A DNA stretch of 64,000 bases from the NCBI GenBank assembly GCA_027919835.1, contig JANVFP010000013.1:1240001-1304000 (forward strand), read 5' to 3'. The stretch's first letter is position 1, and every line of letters starts with the position of its first letter. The notes under the pieces were generated by a model. It did not search any database. It was not told the DNA's origin and saw nothing but the letters and a program-made list of their open reading frames with translations. Both the position numbers and the translations under genes were made by a program. This DNA is from Lentinula raphanica. Lineage: Eukaryota; Basidiomycota; Agaricomycetes; Agaricales; Omphalotaceae. Shown here piece by piece: positions 37,215 through 48,612 of the stretch.

Positions 37215-38148
37215 ATGAAGTTCTCCGTCTTCTTTGTCTCTGTTGCTCTGCTCTTTGCAGTCTCCTCTGCTCGCCCTTCTGGTCTAGCCGCCCGCTTCTC
37301 TGCTCACCAAGGCCGTACTTCAAGGCCTCTCGCTAATGCTACCAATGCCAATATCACATCCCTCGCAAGCGATAACACAGAAGACCTCTTCTCCTCGAAC
37401 TGGGCCGGTAGTCTTCTCGAGTCCCCTCCTACCGGTCAACACTTTACCAACATCGGTGGCACATTTGTCGTTCCAACTTTGGAAGGACCCGATGGAGCCA
37501 TGTCTGCGTGGATAGGCATTGACGGGGGACCCAATGCCCCGCAGTCTATTTTGCAGATTGGAGTTGACTGCTATATCATGAGCGGTGTCAACTACAATTT
37601 TGCGTGGTTCGAATGGTATGTATCTCTCCTCGATCTCCTTCCAGTCATTCTCACTGTCAATATTTTGTAAGGTTTCCCCAGAATGCTTTCGAAATTACCA
37701 ATCTCCCTGTCTCTCCTGGGGACACGATGGCGCTCAGTATACAAGTCGAGAACAATACCACGGGGATCATTACCTTGACCAATGAGAGCACTGGCTTGAC
37801 TGTTAGTGGGGAGGTCGCTGCTCCCAATGATGACGTAAGTAGAAGTTCAAGTTTCCAGCATTCCTTCTCTCTTTGAATCAGTTTGTATCTGTGCTCATTC
37901 TCATAACTTGATGCCAGGCTGCTCTCCAGGGCAATACCGCCGAATGGATTGTCGAAGACTTCGAGCAGAACGGGGAGCTCGTTCCTTTTGCCTCTTTCGG
38001 AGAGGTGGTATTCACGGACGCTGCGGCTTTCACGGGCGTAGAGGAGGTTTTCGCCTCGGTTGGGACGGCGGTGGACATGGAGCAAGATGGACTGTTTCTT
38101 GCCATTACAACGATCAACGAAAATGTTGTCACAGTTCAATATGCTTGA
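37215..38148 (+). CDS. secreted glutamic peptidase (G1, eqolisin)
   Basis: MKFSVFFVSVALLFAVSSA is a signal peptide, followed by a propeptide to about residue 60. The mature domain shows SSNWAGSLLESP, FTNIGGTFVVPTL, SAWIGIDGG, ILQIGVDC with the catalytic Gln, YNFAWFEWYP, and NTAEWIVEDFE with the catalytic Glu; these features define the scytalidoglutamic/aspergilloglutamic peptidase family, active at acid pH. Two introns interrupt the second half (near 37,617 and 37,836). The C-terminal beta-strands end with AITTINENVVTVQYA and the stop at 38146. Length (about 260 residues) fits the family. It probably digests extracellular protein. Confidence 0.93.
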
Positions 38149-38876
38149 GGGTCCCTGTTGTGTTTGGGGATGGTGAAAATCAGGAGGTCATCTTTATCAG
38201 TGTGTTAAGGTATTAGTGCGAAGTGTTAATATTATTCCGCAAATGACATCCAGTGGTCTTCCACTAGTCTCAGTGAGTTGAACTGAGAACCAGAGGATGC
38301 ATCTCCTAACCCAGGCCTAATCTCTACCTAATTTCGACATACACAGTGCCAGGAGTCCTAGTCAGGAATTCCACTTCCAACTTGAAGTTCCCTCTCAGGG
38401 GTCTTACTACTTAGGAAGAGCTCTAGGCGCCTTACGGCGCTTAACAAGTTGATTTTGTTCTGTCACCTCCATCATCATGACCGTCGACGCCGTAATAACC
38501 ATTTTACATTTGCGATTCATTGAATTCGCTCCCATCCAAAGATCCTACAAACTGGTACCTACGCGGGTCTTTTCCGTCTGATATGTGATACGCACTTACA
38601 CTCGTACCGGGTGTGGCCAGAGCCTAGGACTACTGTCTTCCTCACTGAGTAAGACGCGCAGCCTACTAACTCACTATGACTTCGCAGGTGGTACGGACAT
38701 ACTACGTGGCCCCTCCTGCCTTTGTATACGTGTTAGAGCAACAAGAAAACGAGGACCCGAAGGACCAGGGTGGAATTCGAGCCAGCCATGAGTCAAAACA
38801 TGAATGCATGACCGTGACACCGCGTCAATCGATGAGTGATGCTCGAATGGATTGTGAGCGCGCTGTTTTTCCCGGT

Positions 38877-38898
38877 ACCGTGCACGAGCGTGCACGGT
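38877..38898. repeat. perfect inverted repeat (9-bp arms, 4-nt loop)
   Basis: ACCGTGCAC and GTGCACGGT flank GAGC. The arms are GC-rich, in contrast to their surroundings. No gene ends here, so it is not obviously a terminator; it could be a protein-binding palindrome or chance. Confidence 0.6.
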
Positions 38899-39703
38899 GC
38901 AGTGACCAGTCTACATAGTACGAACAATATTGTACCTTTTTCTACGCGGCTGGTCCTGACCGTCCTTTCTCAACGGCTCTCTAGACTCTGGGAATTTCGC
39001 TGGATGATATATTCCCAACAATGATTGTTTCGCGCAACAGCCTGTCTATCCCAAGAATAGATCGTATGGTCCCTGGAATTTTCTCTTTCGATGCCCAGCT
39101 CGACAGCATCTTCAAAGTCTTAGCTTCTTCGATAAATGACATCTGATCTGTGCAGTGATCATAGATGCGTTATGTTCGTGCTTGAAAAAACAATACGACT
39201 GCACATAGCTTGGATATTTACTTGATCAGTCCCAAATTGAACCATTCATGCCACAGAATGACTGACTGTACCGAAAAGGCAAACGCGGGCCCGTGTCAGA
39301 CTCAGTGGCGAATCATGCAGACCTGTATGCTCCTGAATGCCTTCATTATCTTGGTGTTGTTCTCCTGACGATGATGAATCTGGCCTTGAAATAAGATCAC
39401 GAATTGTTCAGATTGTGAGTGACCAGCGAATTCACGTATGTTCTCAGATTGTACCATCATTGACTCGTATGCCTAGATCATCAGAGAGAAGAAAAGAACA
39501 TCGACTGTAATAGTACCAGCTGCCAGGCATGCCACGAATGTATGCGCCCGTCTCCCGCATTCTGACGGACATGAATATAGACAATCAAACGAGTCCATAT
39601 TGACTCATCTTACAGCAGACGTCGTGGGGACCAGTGGCGACTCGTGAATTTCATTGACTGAACATGTTCAAGTTGAGATACTTACGAGAATAAGCTGGAA
39701 ACG

Positions 39704-39710
39704 TATAAAA
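39704..39710 (+). promoter_or_regulatory. TATA box of the LysM gene
   Basis: TATAAAA lies 83 bp before the start codon, followed by a C/T-rich leader. Confidence 0.65.
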
Positions 39711-39792
39711 GCCAGATGCGTTGAACTGCTTGCTTCAGGGTATCAGAGTATCTTCTCTCCTTGAACGGGACTATCTACTATCACTCGAAACA

Positions 39793-40392
39793 ATGTTCGC
39801 TCGTCTTCATGTCTTTGCTCTGGTCACTGCCCTTGGTGCTATCATGGGTAAAGCTTCCAGCCTTGTATACAGATGGCCATGGTGCTGACAATTGATGTTT
39901 TTCCTTCAGGCGCGAAGGTCTGGGCTGCAACCTCTTGCCAGGCGACCTACACTGTTGTTTCTGGCGACAATTGTGTTGAAATTGCGGCCAAATTCAACGT
40001 TTCTGACGCTGCATTGTTGGCTGCAAACCCTGTAAGTCTGTTGTAGCTCACGGCGCTAACATCATCCTCTCATGTCTAACACAATCCGCGGCCACTCAGG
40101 CCGTAGATGCCAACTGCGACAACCTTTTTATAGGCCAACAGCTTTGCATCCCTGCCGCCCCTACCGACTGCCAAGCAGAGTACACCGTCAAATCGGGCGA
40201 CGTTTGCATCTCCATTGCGAACATGTTCAATATCACCGCTGCACAATTGGAGGCTGCTAATAGCGACATAGACCCCCTCTGCGACAATCTACAACCAGGG
40301 GAAGTAAGTTGAATTTTGTGCTTGCTGAGACTTTCGGTCGCTCATTCACATTCATTCCGCAGATTTTGTGCATCCCCTTTGCGAGCTCTTAG
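39793..40392 (+). CDS. secreted protein with two LysM domains
   Basis: MFARLHVFALVTALGAIMG starts a signal peptide, split by an intron after ATG G. Two LysM repeats follow: YTVVSGDNCVEIAAKFNV to QQLCIP, and YTVKSGDVCISIANMFNI to EILCIP. Each has the paired cysteines of fungal LysM proteins, and nothing else follows except a short tail FASS. LysM modules bind chitin or related N-acetylglucosamine polymers. Proteins of this plain two-module secreted form act in fungi as wall-binding or chitin-sequestering proteins. Three small introns are inferred; the second module's last strand lies on the final exon. The name of a specific effector family cannot be assigned. Confidence 0.93.
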
Positions 40393-40593
40393 AGAGCAAG
40401 ACGATCACTACTGGTACGCCTGGTCGGAGTCCTAGTATCGGTCTTTCCTGGTTTAGAATCGCCCAACGTTTCGTATAATAGCCAGGTAATGGATCAAACT
40501 AGCACGAAATCAAGCCTCGATGTAGACAATGTATACGTACATCCTTACGGTAACAAGAAATGAATATACTGTAGACAGCGTCATTGGTCCAAA

Positions 40594-43208
40594 TTATTCG
40601 ACCGAAAGCTTTGACTGCAACCTGAAATATTCACGATATTCTTGTAGCTGTGCTTTTAACTGATTAGTAGCCTGTAAAGCACGATCGCGTTCCGCAAATG
40701 CGTTATCCCGTTCTTCAAATGCACTGTCCCGTTCTTCAAATGCAGTATTCCGTTCCTTGCATACTGCATCGGATTCATCAATCATCTCCTCGAGTTTCCC
40801 TTGTAACTTTGCTATTTCTGACGACATAGTTTCATGCTCTGCTGACTTTTCTCGCAGCTCCGATAACCTTGATTCCAGCTGCTTCTCGAGCTCTTGAATC
40901 TTGAAGCTTTGTTCTCGAGCTGAATTGTGTCATAAGCTTGAGTACAGACTCCAGACTTCTGAAAACCATGACAGTCCCTACCGTGCATCGACAGGTAATG
41001 AATGTTGCTGCTACTAGAACCAAGTGCGGAACCAACTTGGGAACGGAGATCGTTTTCCAGATGCCTAGTGTTTGACCCTTGAAATCGTACTGCTAAATCG
41101 ACTGCAGAAGTGGGATCCATCGTGGAAGAGGAGCAAGAGGAGCTTGGATGTCGGTGTGTCAAGCTCGAGATCATCGCAGCTTCTGTGACATTTTGTGCGC
41201 TAGCGGTAGTTTCAAACAAAGGAGTCGACATGTTCAACGGAGATAGTGCTGGTGCTAATTGGATTTGACGATGTCTGCCATCTCTGGAGACAATACCACC
41301 AAAGTGATCATCTAGTACGACGTCCGTTGATGCGCTTGGTTTTGGAAGAACACGATTTTCCACCTCAGGCTTTACAGTCATGGTGTCGTCAGATTTTCGG
41401 CGGCTGCTAGGGGAAGGCGAAACTGAGTGCATGTATTAGCCCGTTAAAACTTAAGCTCATTTGGATTGAAGATGATGCTCACATGGAGTTGGTCGAAAAG
41501 TTTCTGGGTACACCAGGTCAAAATCAAATTTGATGTTGATTTGCGCGCTGGACTCGCGGTCAATGGAATCTATCGTTTTATCGCAGTCATCGATAGACAT
41601 CATCCTATCATTCTGGTGATGCTCGAGCGAACCAAGTTGGAGTACTCGAAGATTATTCGCTGATGGTGTACTGTCGTTATTCAATGCACTCAGACTCAGA
41701 GTTGATAGACCGTTGTCGGGAGTCAGTATGACTCCTCGTTGGTTCTGTCCCGCTAGATCTAGAGTACCGAAGCGATGTGGTGTTACTACATCTGAGCTTG
41801 GGGAGGGTGTAAGAGTAGATTCTGTTAAGGACTATATCAGTCAAAACTCGACAGCTCCAAGCAATCAAGTGCAATCGACCTCGTTTCCTCTTTGTTCTTG
41901 AAGTACTAATAGCTAATGAGTTCGAGTCCGAGTCTTGTATCCTTTGAGATCGTTTACCTAGCACCAATGCTGGCAAATGAGGTCAATGAGAATCCGGATC
42001 AACGATCAAAATCGGGAATGGACGACCCACCTTCGTCTGCCTCACTCAATCTTGGAGAGGGGCGAACCGTGACCGAGGATCCCGCCTGGAGACCGGGCGT
42101 TGGGCTACCTGCAGCTGCAGAACCACCAGCCATTGGATCATAGAGGTCAAAGATCTCTTCATTCCAATATCGCAAAGAGGAAGACGCTTGGGTGCGTGAA
42201 TGTCCAGACCAGTCATGAATCCCAACCATTTTCAAGGGCCAGAGCGCAATATCATTCGAAGTGATCGCGGGGATCAGGAAGCTAGGACTTTCATCTGTAC
42301 TACCGACGAAGTAGATGTGGTCAAAAAAGACTCCAGAACGCGGCGGGACATCGTGGGTCTTGATCATGGTGATGAGCTCTTTTTCTTCAAAGCAGTCAGC
42401 GTCGCCGATCATGAGCTATGTGCCCGAGAAACGGGTAGGATGGGACAGGATGGGACGTACTCAAGATTTCTTCAGGTTGCACCCATACTGCCATACTGGT
42501 AGCGAAAACCTGTCGATTGCCTTCTCCCCGTCGTCTTACGTTGTCCATCATTCTCTGGTCCGTCACAATGTTGTCGGGGTGAGGCTTGCTGAATAGTGTC
42601 GAGGCTAAGATCCGATAGTTCTAGTGACACGAATTTATGGAAAGGCCATGTCCTCCGAGGTTTGCACATCCTTACCTGCGGCTGTTCAACCTTCATCGAA
42701 GAACTGATCCACTGCTGAGCACGAATGTCAATGACGCATCCACGGAAGGTCCCAACCAAAGGTGAAGAGTCAATTTCGTGGTGAAATTGCACGCTGTATA
42801 TCTTAAGTACTGCATTAATTTTTTAGGAGTAGAGCTGGGCACTTACTAGTCACCTATTTTCAATGAATCATCTTTACCAAACGGACAAGAGTCAAAACGG
42901 TCCCAATCGAAGGTGTCGTATGCATCATATATACGATCTCTGGGGTATATGGGAACGTCAGGAAGAACTGGCAGTTTGCCATCGTGGTTGCCAGTGCGGG
43001 CTTTGACCCTTGTTTTCCTGGGCCTAATACTGGTGCTCTTGCTAGAGCTAGAAGTCCGAGAGACTTTACTATCTGGGGACTCCGAAGATCCAGAGCTTGC
43101 CACACTACCACCGACGAGCTGAGGGAGACGTTTAGGAGTCTTGATTGTTCGTCCTGATCTAGACCTAGAGGAGGATTCTTCAGGTTCAGGTATATGGAAA
43201 ACCGACAT
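40594..43208 (-). CDS. uncharacterised protein with C-terminal coiled coil
   Basis: The start MSVFHIPEPEES at 43208 leads into a basic Ser-rich N-terminus (RTIKTPKRLPQL, RPRKTRVKAR). After an intron near 42,840 the frame reads YVQFHHEIDSSPLVGTFRGC, DIRAQQWISSSMKVEQP, HPDNIVTDQRMMDNVRRRG and VFATSMAVWVQPEEIL, then IGDADCFEEKELITMI, FDHIYFVGSTDESPSFLIP and DIALWPLKMVGIHDW, which look like one folded domain I cannot name. A long Ser/Thr-rich disordered part follows. The C-terminus is a coiled coil with repeats of the type ERNTAFEERDSAFEERDNAF, each seven or eight residues, ending QEYREYFRLQSKLSVE. At least five introns are inferred, so some joins are tentative. It may be more than one gene, but frames and splice sites are consistent with one. 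Confidence 0.55.
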
Positions 43209-43543
43209 GGTGATGGTCGCAGGCTGAGAGCTGATACACGATTTTGTATTTATGTAAACCTTCCTGAGACGGGGTAAATTCTAAACGCGTATTTTACCAT
43301 CAACAGCCTACAGCTTCCGGACACACCTAAATGAAAGCTAGAGATAAACCATCTGAGAGTTCAGTGATTGATCCAGAAAATCCTATCTCGTAGTTGGTAC
43401 TTGGTACAGATAATTTCATGCAGAAAATTTTCAGTAAAGGTTGCTCAGATTTCACCCATCGAAGTTTGTACTGACAGTGAAGAACTTGAAGGATGAATAT
43501 TTGAATCATGATAGCGCACATGTAAGCGCTAAGCCGGAAAAGC
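43209..43543. other. intergenic region
   Basis: The promoter of the coiled-coil gene must lie here. A minus-strand ORF at 43327-43623 overlaps it but has no family features. Confidence 0.3.
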
Positions 43544-43834
43544 TCAGCGCGTAAGCTCGTCTTCCAAGCTGAGACCAGAACACACATGCATAGGTTTGAC
43601 ACGAGTATGTAGTCTGGATGCATTGGGGAACATAACTAGTTCTGAGTCGATCATTTGACCCCATCCTCCATCACCATCACCCTCCCGGACAAACTTCTTT
43701 CCCTGCGGGTTCACCGTCCAGAAGTAAGTAGTTTGAAGGTAGTGCGGCAGAGGCACAGAAGGATAATACGTCCAGCGTCTCGCTCTAACGATTTCCACAG
43801 CACCTGGAATACTGATTTCTGCAGAGCAAATCAC
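43544..43834 (-). CDS. possible coding exon, small protein of unknown function
   Basis: This open frame reads like protein rather than chance: GAVEIVRARRWTYYP, LPHYLQTTYFWTVNPQGKKF, VREGDGDGGWGQMIDSE and LVMFPNASRLHTRVKP. It lies between the C2H2 gene and the coiled-coil gene, both on the same strand, with only about 700 bp available. An upstream TGA blocks extension in frame, so an acceptor or start must lie just before 43,834. The domain is not one I recognise. Confidence 0.35.
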   Translation of the reverse strand: MICSAEISIPGAVEIVRARRWTYYPSVPLPHYLQTTYFWTVNPQGKKFVREGDGDGGWGQMIDSELVMFPNASRLHTRVKPMHVCSGLSLEDELTR

Positions 43835-43921
43835 CCCGTGGTGGAAGCTGTCGAAGGAGTGTGAAAGGAGTAAACATCAGACCGCTCTGCGTTATCAGAT
43901 GCACCCAGCAGGAGTAAAGGG

Positions 43922-44440
43922 CTAAGCTTGTTTGGCCTTGGGTTGATATCCATGAAATCTCTTCCGATGGCGCGTCAAGGATCCGGGATCGCTCGTTGCA
44001 AAGTCGCAATCGGGGCATGTTTTCGGTTTCTCTTGAGTACTACGTTGCACAGAAGCGGTTCCGTCACGACGATGCCAACGTCATATAAGGACACTCAATG
44101 GACTCACTGTATACGGTGATGTGTGTCAACATTACTTCTTTGTAGACTCTCGTAGCTACAGCCAGGCCAAGGACACTTGAATGTTCTACACGGGCACAGA
44201 ATTTGAGTAAGTGCGCTGAAGAAGGAGAGATGTCTATGAGCCACTTACATTTCATCCCGCTTTTCGCTGTGGATACGCATGTGTCGAGGAAAGTCTTGCC
44301 TGCGTTGAATAACAGCTTGGCATATTTCACATTGTACAGGGCCCTCTTCTGACTGGTAGAGAGCCAGGACGTGCGCGCCGTCCGTTTCAGACAGATACTA
44401 AGATATCTGACTAGAAACCCACCTTGGATGTACGAGGCAT
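43922..44440 (-). CDS. small C2H2 zinc-finger protein (three fingers)
   Basis: Four exons join: MPRTSK, then (after an intron of about 70 nt) SEEGPVQCEICQAVIQRRQDF, and so on. Finger 1 is C-x2-C-x12-H-x3-H (CEIC..PRHMRIH), finger 2 is C-x4-C-x12-H-x3-H (CPWPGC..THHRIH) and finger 3 is C-x2-C-x12-H-x4-H (CPDC..TRHRKRFH). A short basic tail GYQPKAKQA ends the protein at 43922. All zinc ligands are present. Each finger is on its own exon. It is likely a DNA-binding nuclear protein of little more than 100 residues; targets are unknown. Confidence 0.75.
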
Positions 44441-44913
44441 TCCGTGAAGGTGTTACGATTACGATGTAGGAAGAGCAGAGACGCGGGAGGTGTCGACGAC
44501 ACAAGGAGGGGGAATTGGTTCATTGAACACAACATAGTGCCCGTCCTTATTAGTGTTTTCGCAAAGCGAGGTCGATTGGTGTGGGAGTTGAGAGACTACG
44601 CGTTTTTTTGCCTTTTTAGGAGTGTGGCCGACAAAATTGCTGTTTCAAGGAAAAAACACAGAGCTTGTTCGTTATGCGAGATTTGACATTCTGAATTATT
44701 AATGAAAGGGGATTGACCTTGTGTGGTAATTTCTGTGGGATTGAAAGCTAGTTGAAGCCTCGTTCTGGTCGAAAGCAACCATTATGGGAGTAGGGAACAA
44801 AGAACGTTTTGAGCGCTTGTAAAGAGATACAAACATGTTTTCTTTCACAAGTCTGAATCATAGTTCACGGAATGATATTGTACGTTATGTACTACATAAG
44901 CATTATACTGATT
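44441..44913. other. intergenic region
   Basis: Promoter of the C2H2 gene and 3' region of the arginyl-tRNA synthetase gene, both on the minus strand. No gene or repeat seen. Confidence 0.4.
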
Positions 44914-46969
44914 CTACATTCTTTCCAAAGGTCTAATACTCAACAACCTCATACTAGCCGCCAAAACATCCCTTGCACTTTCGTACAACCACATTCGCGC
45001 CTTGGCCTTCTCAATGTCCTCCTCTCCCTTCACAATAACCGTCTCCCAAGCACTGGAAATCGCATGGCTCAGCCTGAACGCAAACGTCACCACGCCACTG
45101 GGCTCGTGTGTCTTCAATGCCGTCTTCACCACATCAGGGTATGTGCCTAACAAGAACGCAATCTCCCGTGCGTGTGCTGAGGTAGTGAGGGTATCGATGT
45201 TGATTTCGGAACGGGGAGGCAAAGGGAGGAGATGTGGGTTTTTACGACCGATGGAAGCGAGGCGAACGTGTGCGTATTGGAGATAAGGGCCGGTATCACC
45301 TTCGAAGGATAACATTCTGTCCCAGTTGAACGTATAGTTGTTGATCCTGAAGCAACACTTAGCAACAATGACACGGGGGGGCAACGAGTGTCGTTCTGTT
45401 CAACCGTACCTCTTGGCAGTCATATCCTGTATTTTGATCCCTGTTATCCCAAGCTCCTCCGAAGTCATCTCTGGATCCTCGACAGCCTGATATTTCTCCT
45501 CGTTCTTCTGCATCTGCTCATGCATGACCGTCGTTGCCTCTTTGATGATCTGATTCAGGAAGACGACCGTTCCTTTTCGGGTGCTCATACCCTGTACCAG
45601 TCCGTAGTTGACATGAACGAGGTCTTTGGCCCAGGGGAATCCCATCAGCTCGAGAACCTTGAAAAACTGAGCGACGTGGAGGTCCTGTTGTGAGGATATC
45701 ACGTAGATCATTTTGTCAAACTTGTACTTTTCGTATCGTTCCACTGCCCCGCCGATGTCGCGAGTGAGATAGATCGAGGTGCCGTCTATCCGAGCGAGAG
45801 AAAGGGAGAGAAAGAGCGCTCTGATGAGAGAGGAACGAATGTCGACCATAACATCCAAATCAAACACACCTTTCTTCCTCACAACCGCCTTTCCAAGTTT
45901 ATACTTCTCCAAATTGACCAACTTTGCACCCTCATGGTCCTCAATCAACCCCATCTCATCCAGCCTCTTTATCGCCTCGTCAATCGACTCCTGCCCGACC
46001 TTACTCTCCCCAGTGTACAAGTCAAAACGGACATTGAGCCGATCATACTCTGCTTCGTATTTTTTCACACTGAGTTCCCGCCATTCGCGCCAATTCTTCA
46101 ACGCGTCCTCCTCGCCGTCTTCCATCCTCCGGAAGAATTTCGCTGCCTCGAGTTTGACATCTGGGTCTGTGTCCGCGTCTTTGTTGATTTTGACGTAGAT
46201 GTCGAAGAGGTGTTTGATGGCGTCTTTTTGGAGTTCGTCCTGTGAGCCGTATTTGTCGTATCCGACTGCGATGAGACCGAACTAACCGGGGGGGGGGGGC
46301 GGTGAAACGTGAGCCATGAGAATTCTTTGAGCGACAACCACACCAATGGTTTATCATACCTGAGTGCCCCAGTCGCCCAGATAATTAGCAGAGATCACCT
46401 CCCAGCCACAGGTTTTGTAAACGTTTGCGAGGAATGCACCGATGATAGTGCTCCGGAGATGTCCTACGTGGAAGGACTTTGCAATATTCGGTGATGAATA
46501 TTCGATGAGAACTTTCTTTCCCTTCCCTGAGGAATTGCACCCGTATGCGCTTCCGAGGCGATGTATCTGGTTGAGAGTCTCGCGGATGAGGGAAGTCGTA
46601 TTGAGCTGAAAGTGCAGGAAAGCCTTGTCGTGCTTTACCGAGGCGACGAAATCGTCTGCTTGGAACTATGCAGCCAGACTTGGTAAATCCCATTTCAAAT
46701 GTTTTCTAAGAATCACAAAAGCGCCATACCTGGTCTATAACCTTTTTCGCCAACTCATCGACTTTACCAGGCAACCTGAACCTCGGCAACGCGACTGTGA
46801 AATCTTCGCCCTTTTTGCCATAGTCAACACCCGCATAGGCTTGTTCTAATGTGAGAGGTTCCAAGGCATCCGCGAGTCGTTTTGCTATGGATATGCGGAA
46901 GGCGTCAAAGACGGACGAAGACGGGTCTGTGCCGGGGACTGGAGGTAATGAGGGCAGCGAAGATGCCAT
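44914..46969 (-). CDS. Arginyl-tRNA synthetase
   Basis: The first ATG (46969) gives [13 protein letters not shown]. Class I features are [19 protein letters not shown] (HIGH-type motif with the following arginine-binding loop), [40 protein letters not shown] and [12 protein letters not shown] (KMSK-type loop). The anticodon-binding domain follows, with [14 protein letters not shown] and the near-universal end [11 protein letters not shown]. The enzyme attaches arginine to tRNA-Arg. Introns are present at about 46,280-46,360 (with a run of ten G on the plus strand), 46,670-46,730 and 45,350-45,410. The frame stays open for about 40 codons upstream of the ATG and reads as a basic, leader-like sequence, so a longer mitochondrial form is possible. 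Confidence 0.95.
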
Positions 46970-47337
46970 GCGTTTTGTGAGAATTAGCTTGGATGATGGT
47001 ATATGAGTGGGCCGATGGCGAGATAATAGTACAAGAGGTCGTAGGAAAGATGGAAGCAAGGCCAGGATTAGGAAATTTTTTACTTTGCTATCGATGGATG
47101 CATCGAGTCAGAACGAGAGTTGTTTGGAGCACGTGGAGATGATGGCGCAAGCATGCAGCCTTGAACTCTGAGTCTCTGAGGTTTTCATATTTCTACACAG
47201 CTCAAAGGTATTCTCAGCTTATTCTGACGTTCGTGTAAGCTGTGAAAAGTTGGTAGATAGATAGAGAGAAAGCATATACAACGAGCCATAACAACAACAA
47301 CAAAAACACAGAACGAATCTCAACATTCCCCCTTCTC
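46970..47337. other. intergenic region with leader-like upstream frame
   Basis: The first 90 bp continue the arginyl-tRNA synthetase frame without a stop or an ATG. The remainder is promoter of that gene and 3' UTR of fibrillarin. Confidence 0.45.
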
Positions 47338-48612
47338 TTATGTGTTCTTTTTGGCCTTGTGTCTGAGATAAACGGCTGAACAATTTCTTCAGACCCACAT
47401 ATTCACAGCAGAAGGAAATCACGACAAACATACCGGATACCATAGCATGATCGCGCTCATAAGGTTCCAACGGCACCTGTTCCAGCGCTTTAAACCGGTT
47501 ATTTTGCAAAAACTCGACTTCACGAGCGAAAACGACATCGGCCGGACTTGTAGAGTCGATACAGCTCGCTTTGATGGAGATGACAACGTGTCCGCCGTCT
47601 TTGAGGAAATGCTCGGCATTGTGGGCGACGATGCGAGCTTGGTCGGGTTGTGCGACGTCGGCAAAGATGACGTCTACTTGGGATAGGAGCATGCGGTATT
47701 TTGTGGGCAACCGTGCGTCTTCGACGATAGCTATGGGGTCAGTCGTGTTTGTTAGGTTGGAGAGAAAGAGAGAGAGAGAGTAACTTACGAATCACATTTG
47801 TTCGTTTTTTGGCCATCCCAATAAGATCACGGCCAGATCGTGGTGAGAATTCTACGGCGTAGACAATGCCTTCCTAGAAATACAAACGGATATTTGAGAG
47901 CGAGATAAGACGGGAGAGACGAATCAGAGTCTTACTGGTCCAACAATATCAGCAACATGACTAACACTAGTCCCACTCGCCGCACCGAGGTACAACACCT
48001 TCTTCCCCGGCGCAATAAAAATATCATCCAACCCCCCCAGAACCCCCGCAGCCAATTTCGACCGAAACGGGTTCCAGACCCGATACTCCACCTTGGTCCC
48101 CTCCACGCCTCCGTCGATGGATATCCGCTTCTCACCGTAGACAGATTCACCTGGGACGAGGTTTTTAGTGACGAGCAGAGATTCTTTGCCTTTGGCGATG
48201 AAGATTCCGGGATGTCGGTGAGGTTCGAGGATGACGTTGGAGCCGCCTTTTGCTCCGCCTCGTCCGCCTCGTCCACCACGTCCACCGCCACGAGCACCAC
48301 CACCGCGTCCGCCGCCTCGGCCACCGGGTGCTCCACGACCTCCTCCTCCTCCTCCTCCGCGTCCTCTGATCCCTCCTCCGCGAACTGCTCCGCCTGGACG
48401 TGATGAGATGGGGTCAGTTTGCGGAAGAAAAAAGAAAGAAGACATACCACGACCACCGCCACGACCTCCACCTCTTCCGCCTCTATCTCCACCTCCGCCT
48501 CTGCCTCTCCCACCAAATCCCCCGCGACCTCCAGATGCGCCTAGAAACAAATCCGATGTTGAGCTGCTAGTCTGAGAAAGTCACTTGAGGACTGTTGCAT
48601 ACCAAATGCCAT
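47338..48612 (-). CDS. NOP1: Fibrillarin (box C/D snoRNP 2'-O-methyltransferase)
   Basis: [19 protein letters not shown] starts the protein at 48612, with an intron after the third codon and a second one inside the Gly/Arg-rich (GAR) domain of about 90 residues. The methyltransferase domain has [61 protein letters not shown] (SAM-binding), [29 protein letters not shown] and [17 protein letters not shown] last intron near 47,422 links DHAMVS to [12 protein letters not shown] and the stop at 47338. Fibrillarin methylates pre-rRNA in the nucleolus, guided by box C/D RNAs. Divergent from Rpn8. Confidence 0.97.

Larger units (their letters stand above)
38149..39792. other. long intergenic region
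   Basis: 1.6 kb with no ORF I would call a gene. It contains a perfect inverted repeat (38877-38898), scattered short AT-rich direct repeats, and at its right end the LysM gene promoter. Confidence 0.4.

Noticed and set aside
45779..46245. Plus-strand ORFs of 139 and 103 codons
   Set aside because: They are antisense to arginyl-tRNA synthetase exons with clear motifs.
46290..46301. Run of about ten G as a possible G-quadruplex or assembly gap
   Set aside because: It lies inside an intron of arginyl-tRNA synthetase and is a single run, not four; at most a sequencing-length uncertainty.
48231..48575. Plus-strand Pro/Arg-rich ORF of 114 codons
   Set aside because: It is the antisense reading of the Gly/Arg-rich domain of fibrillarin.
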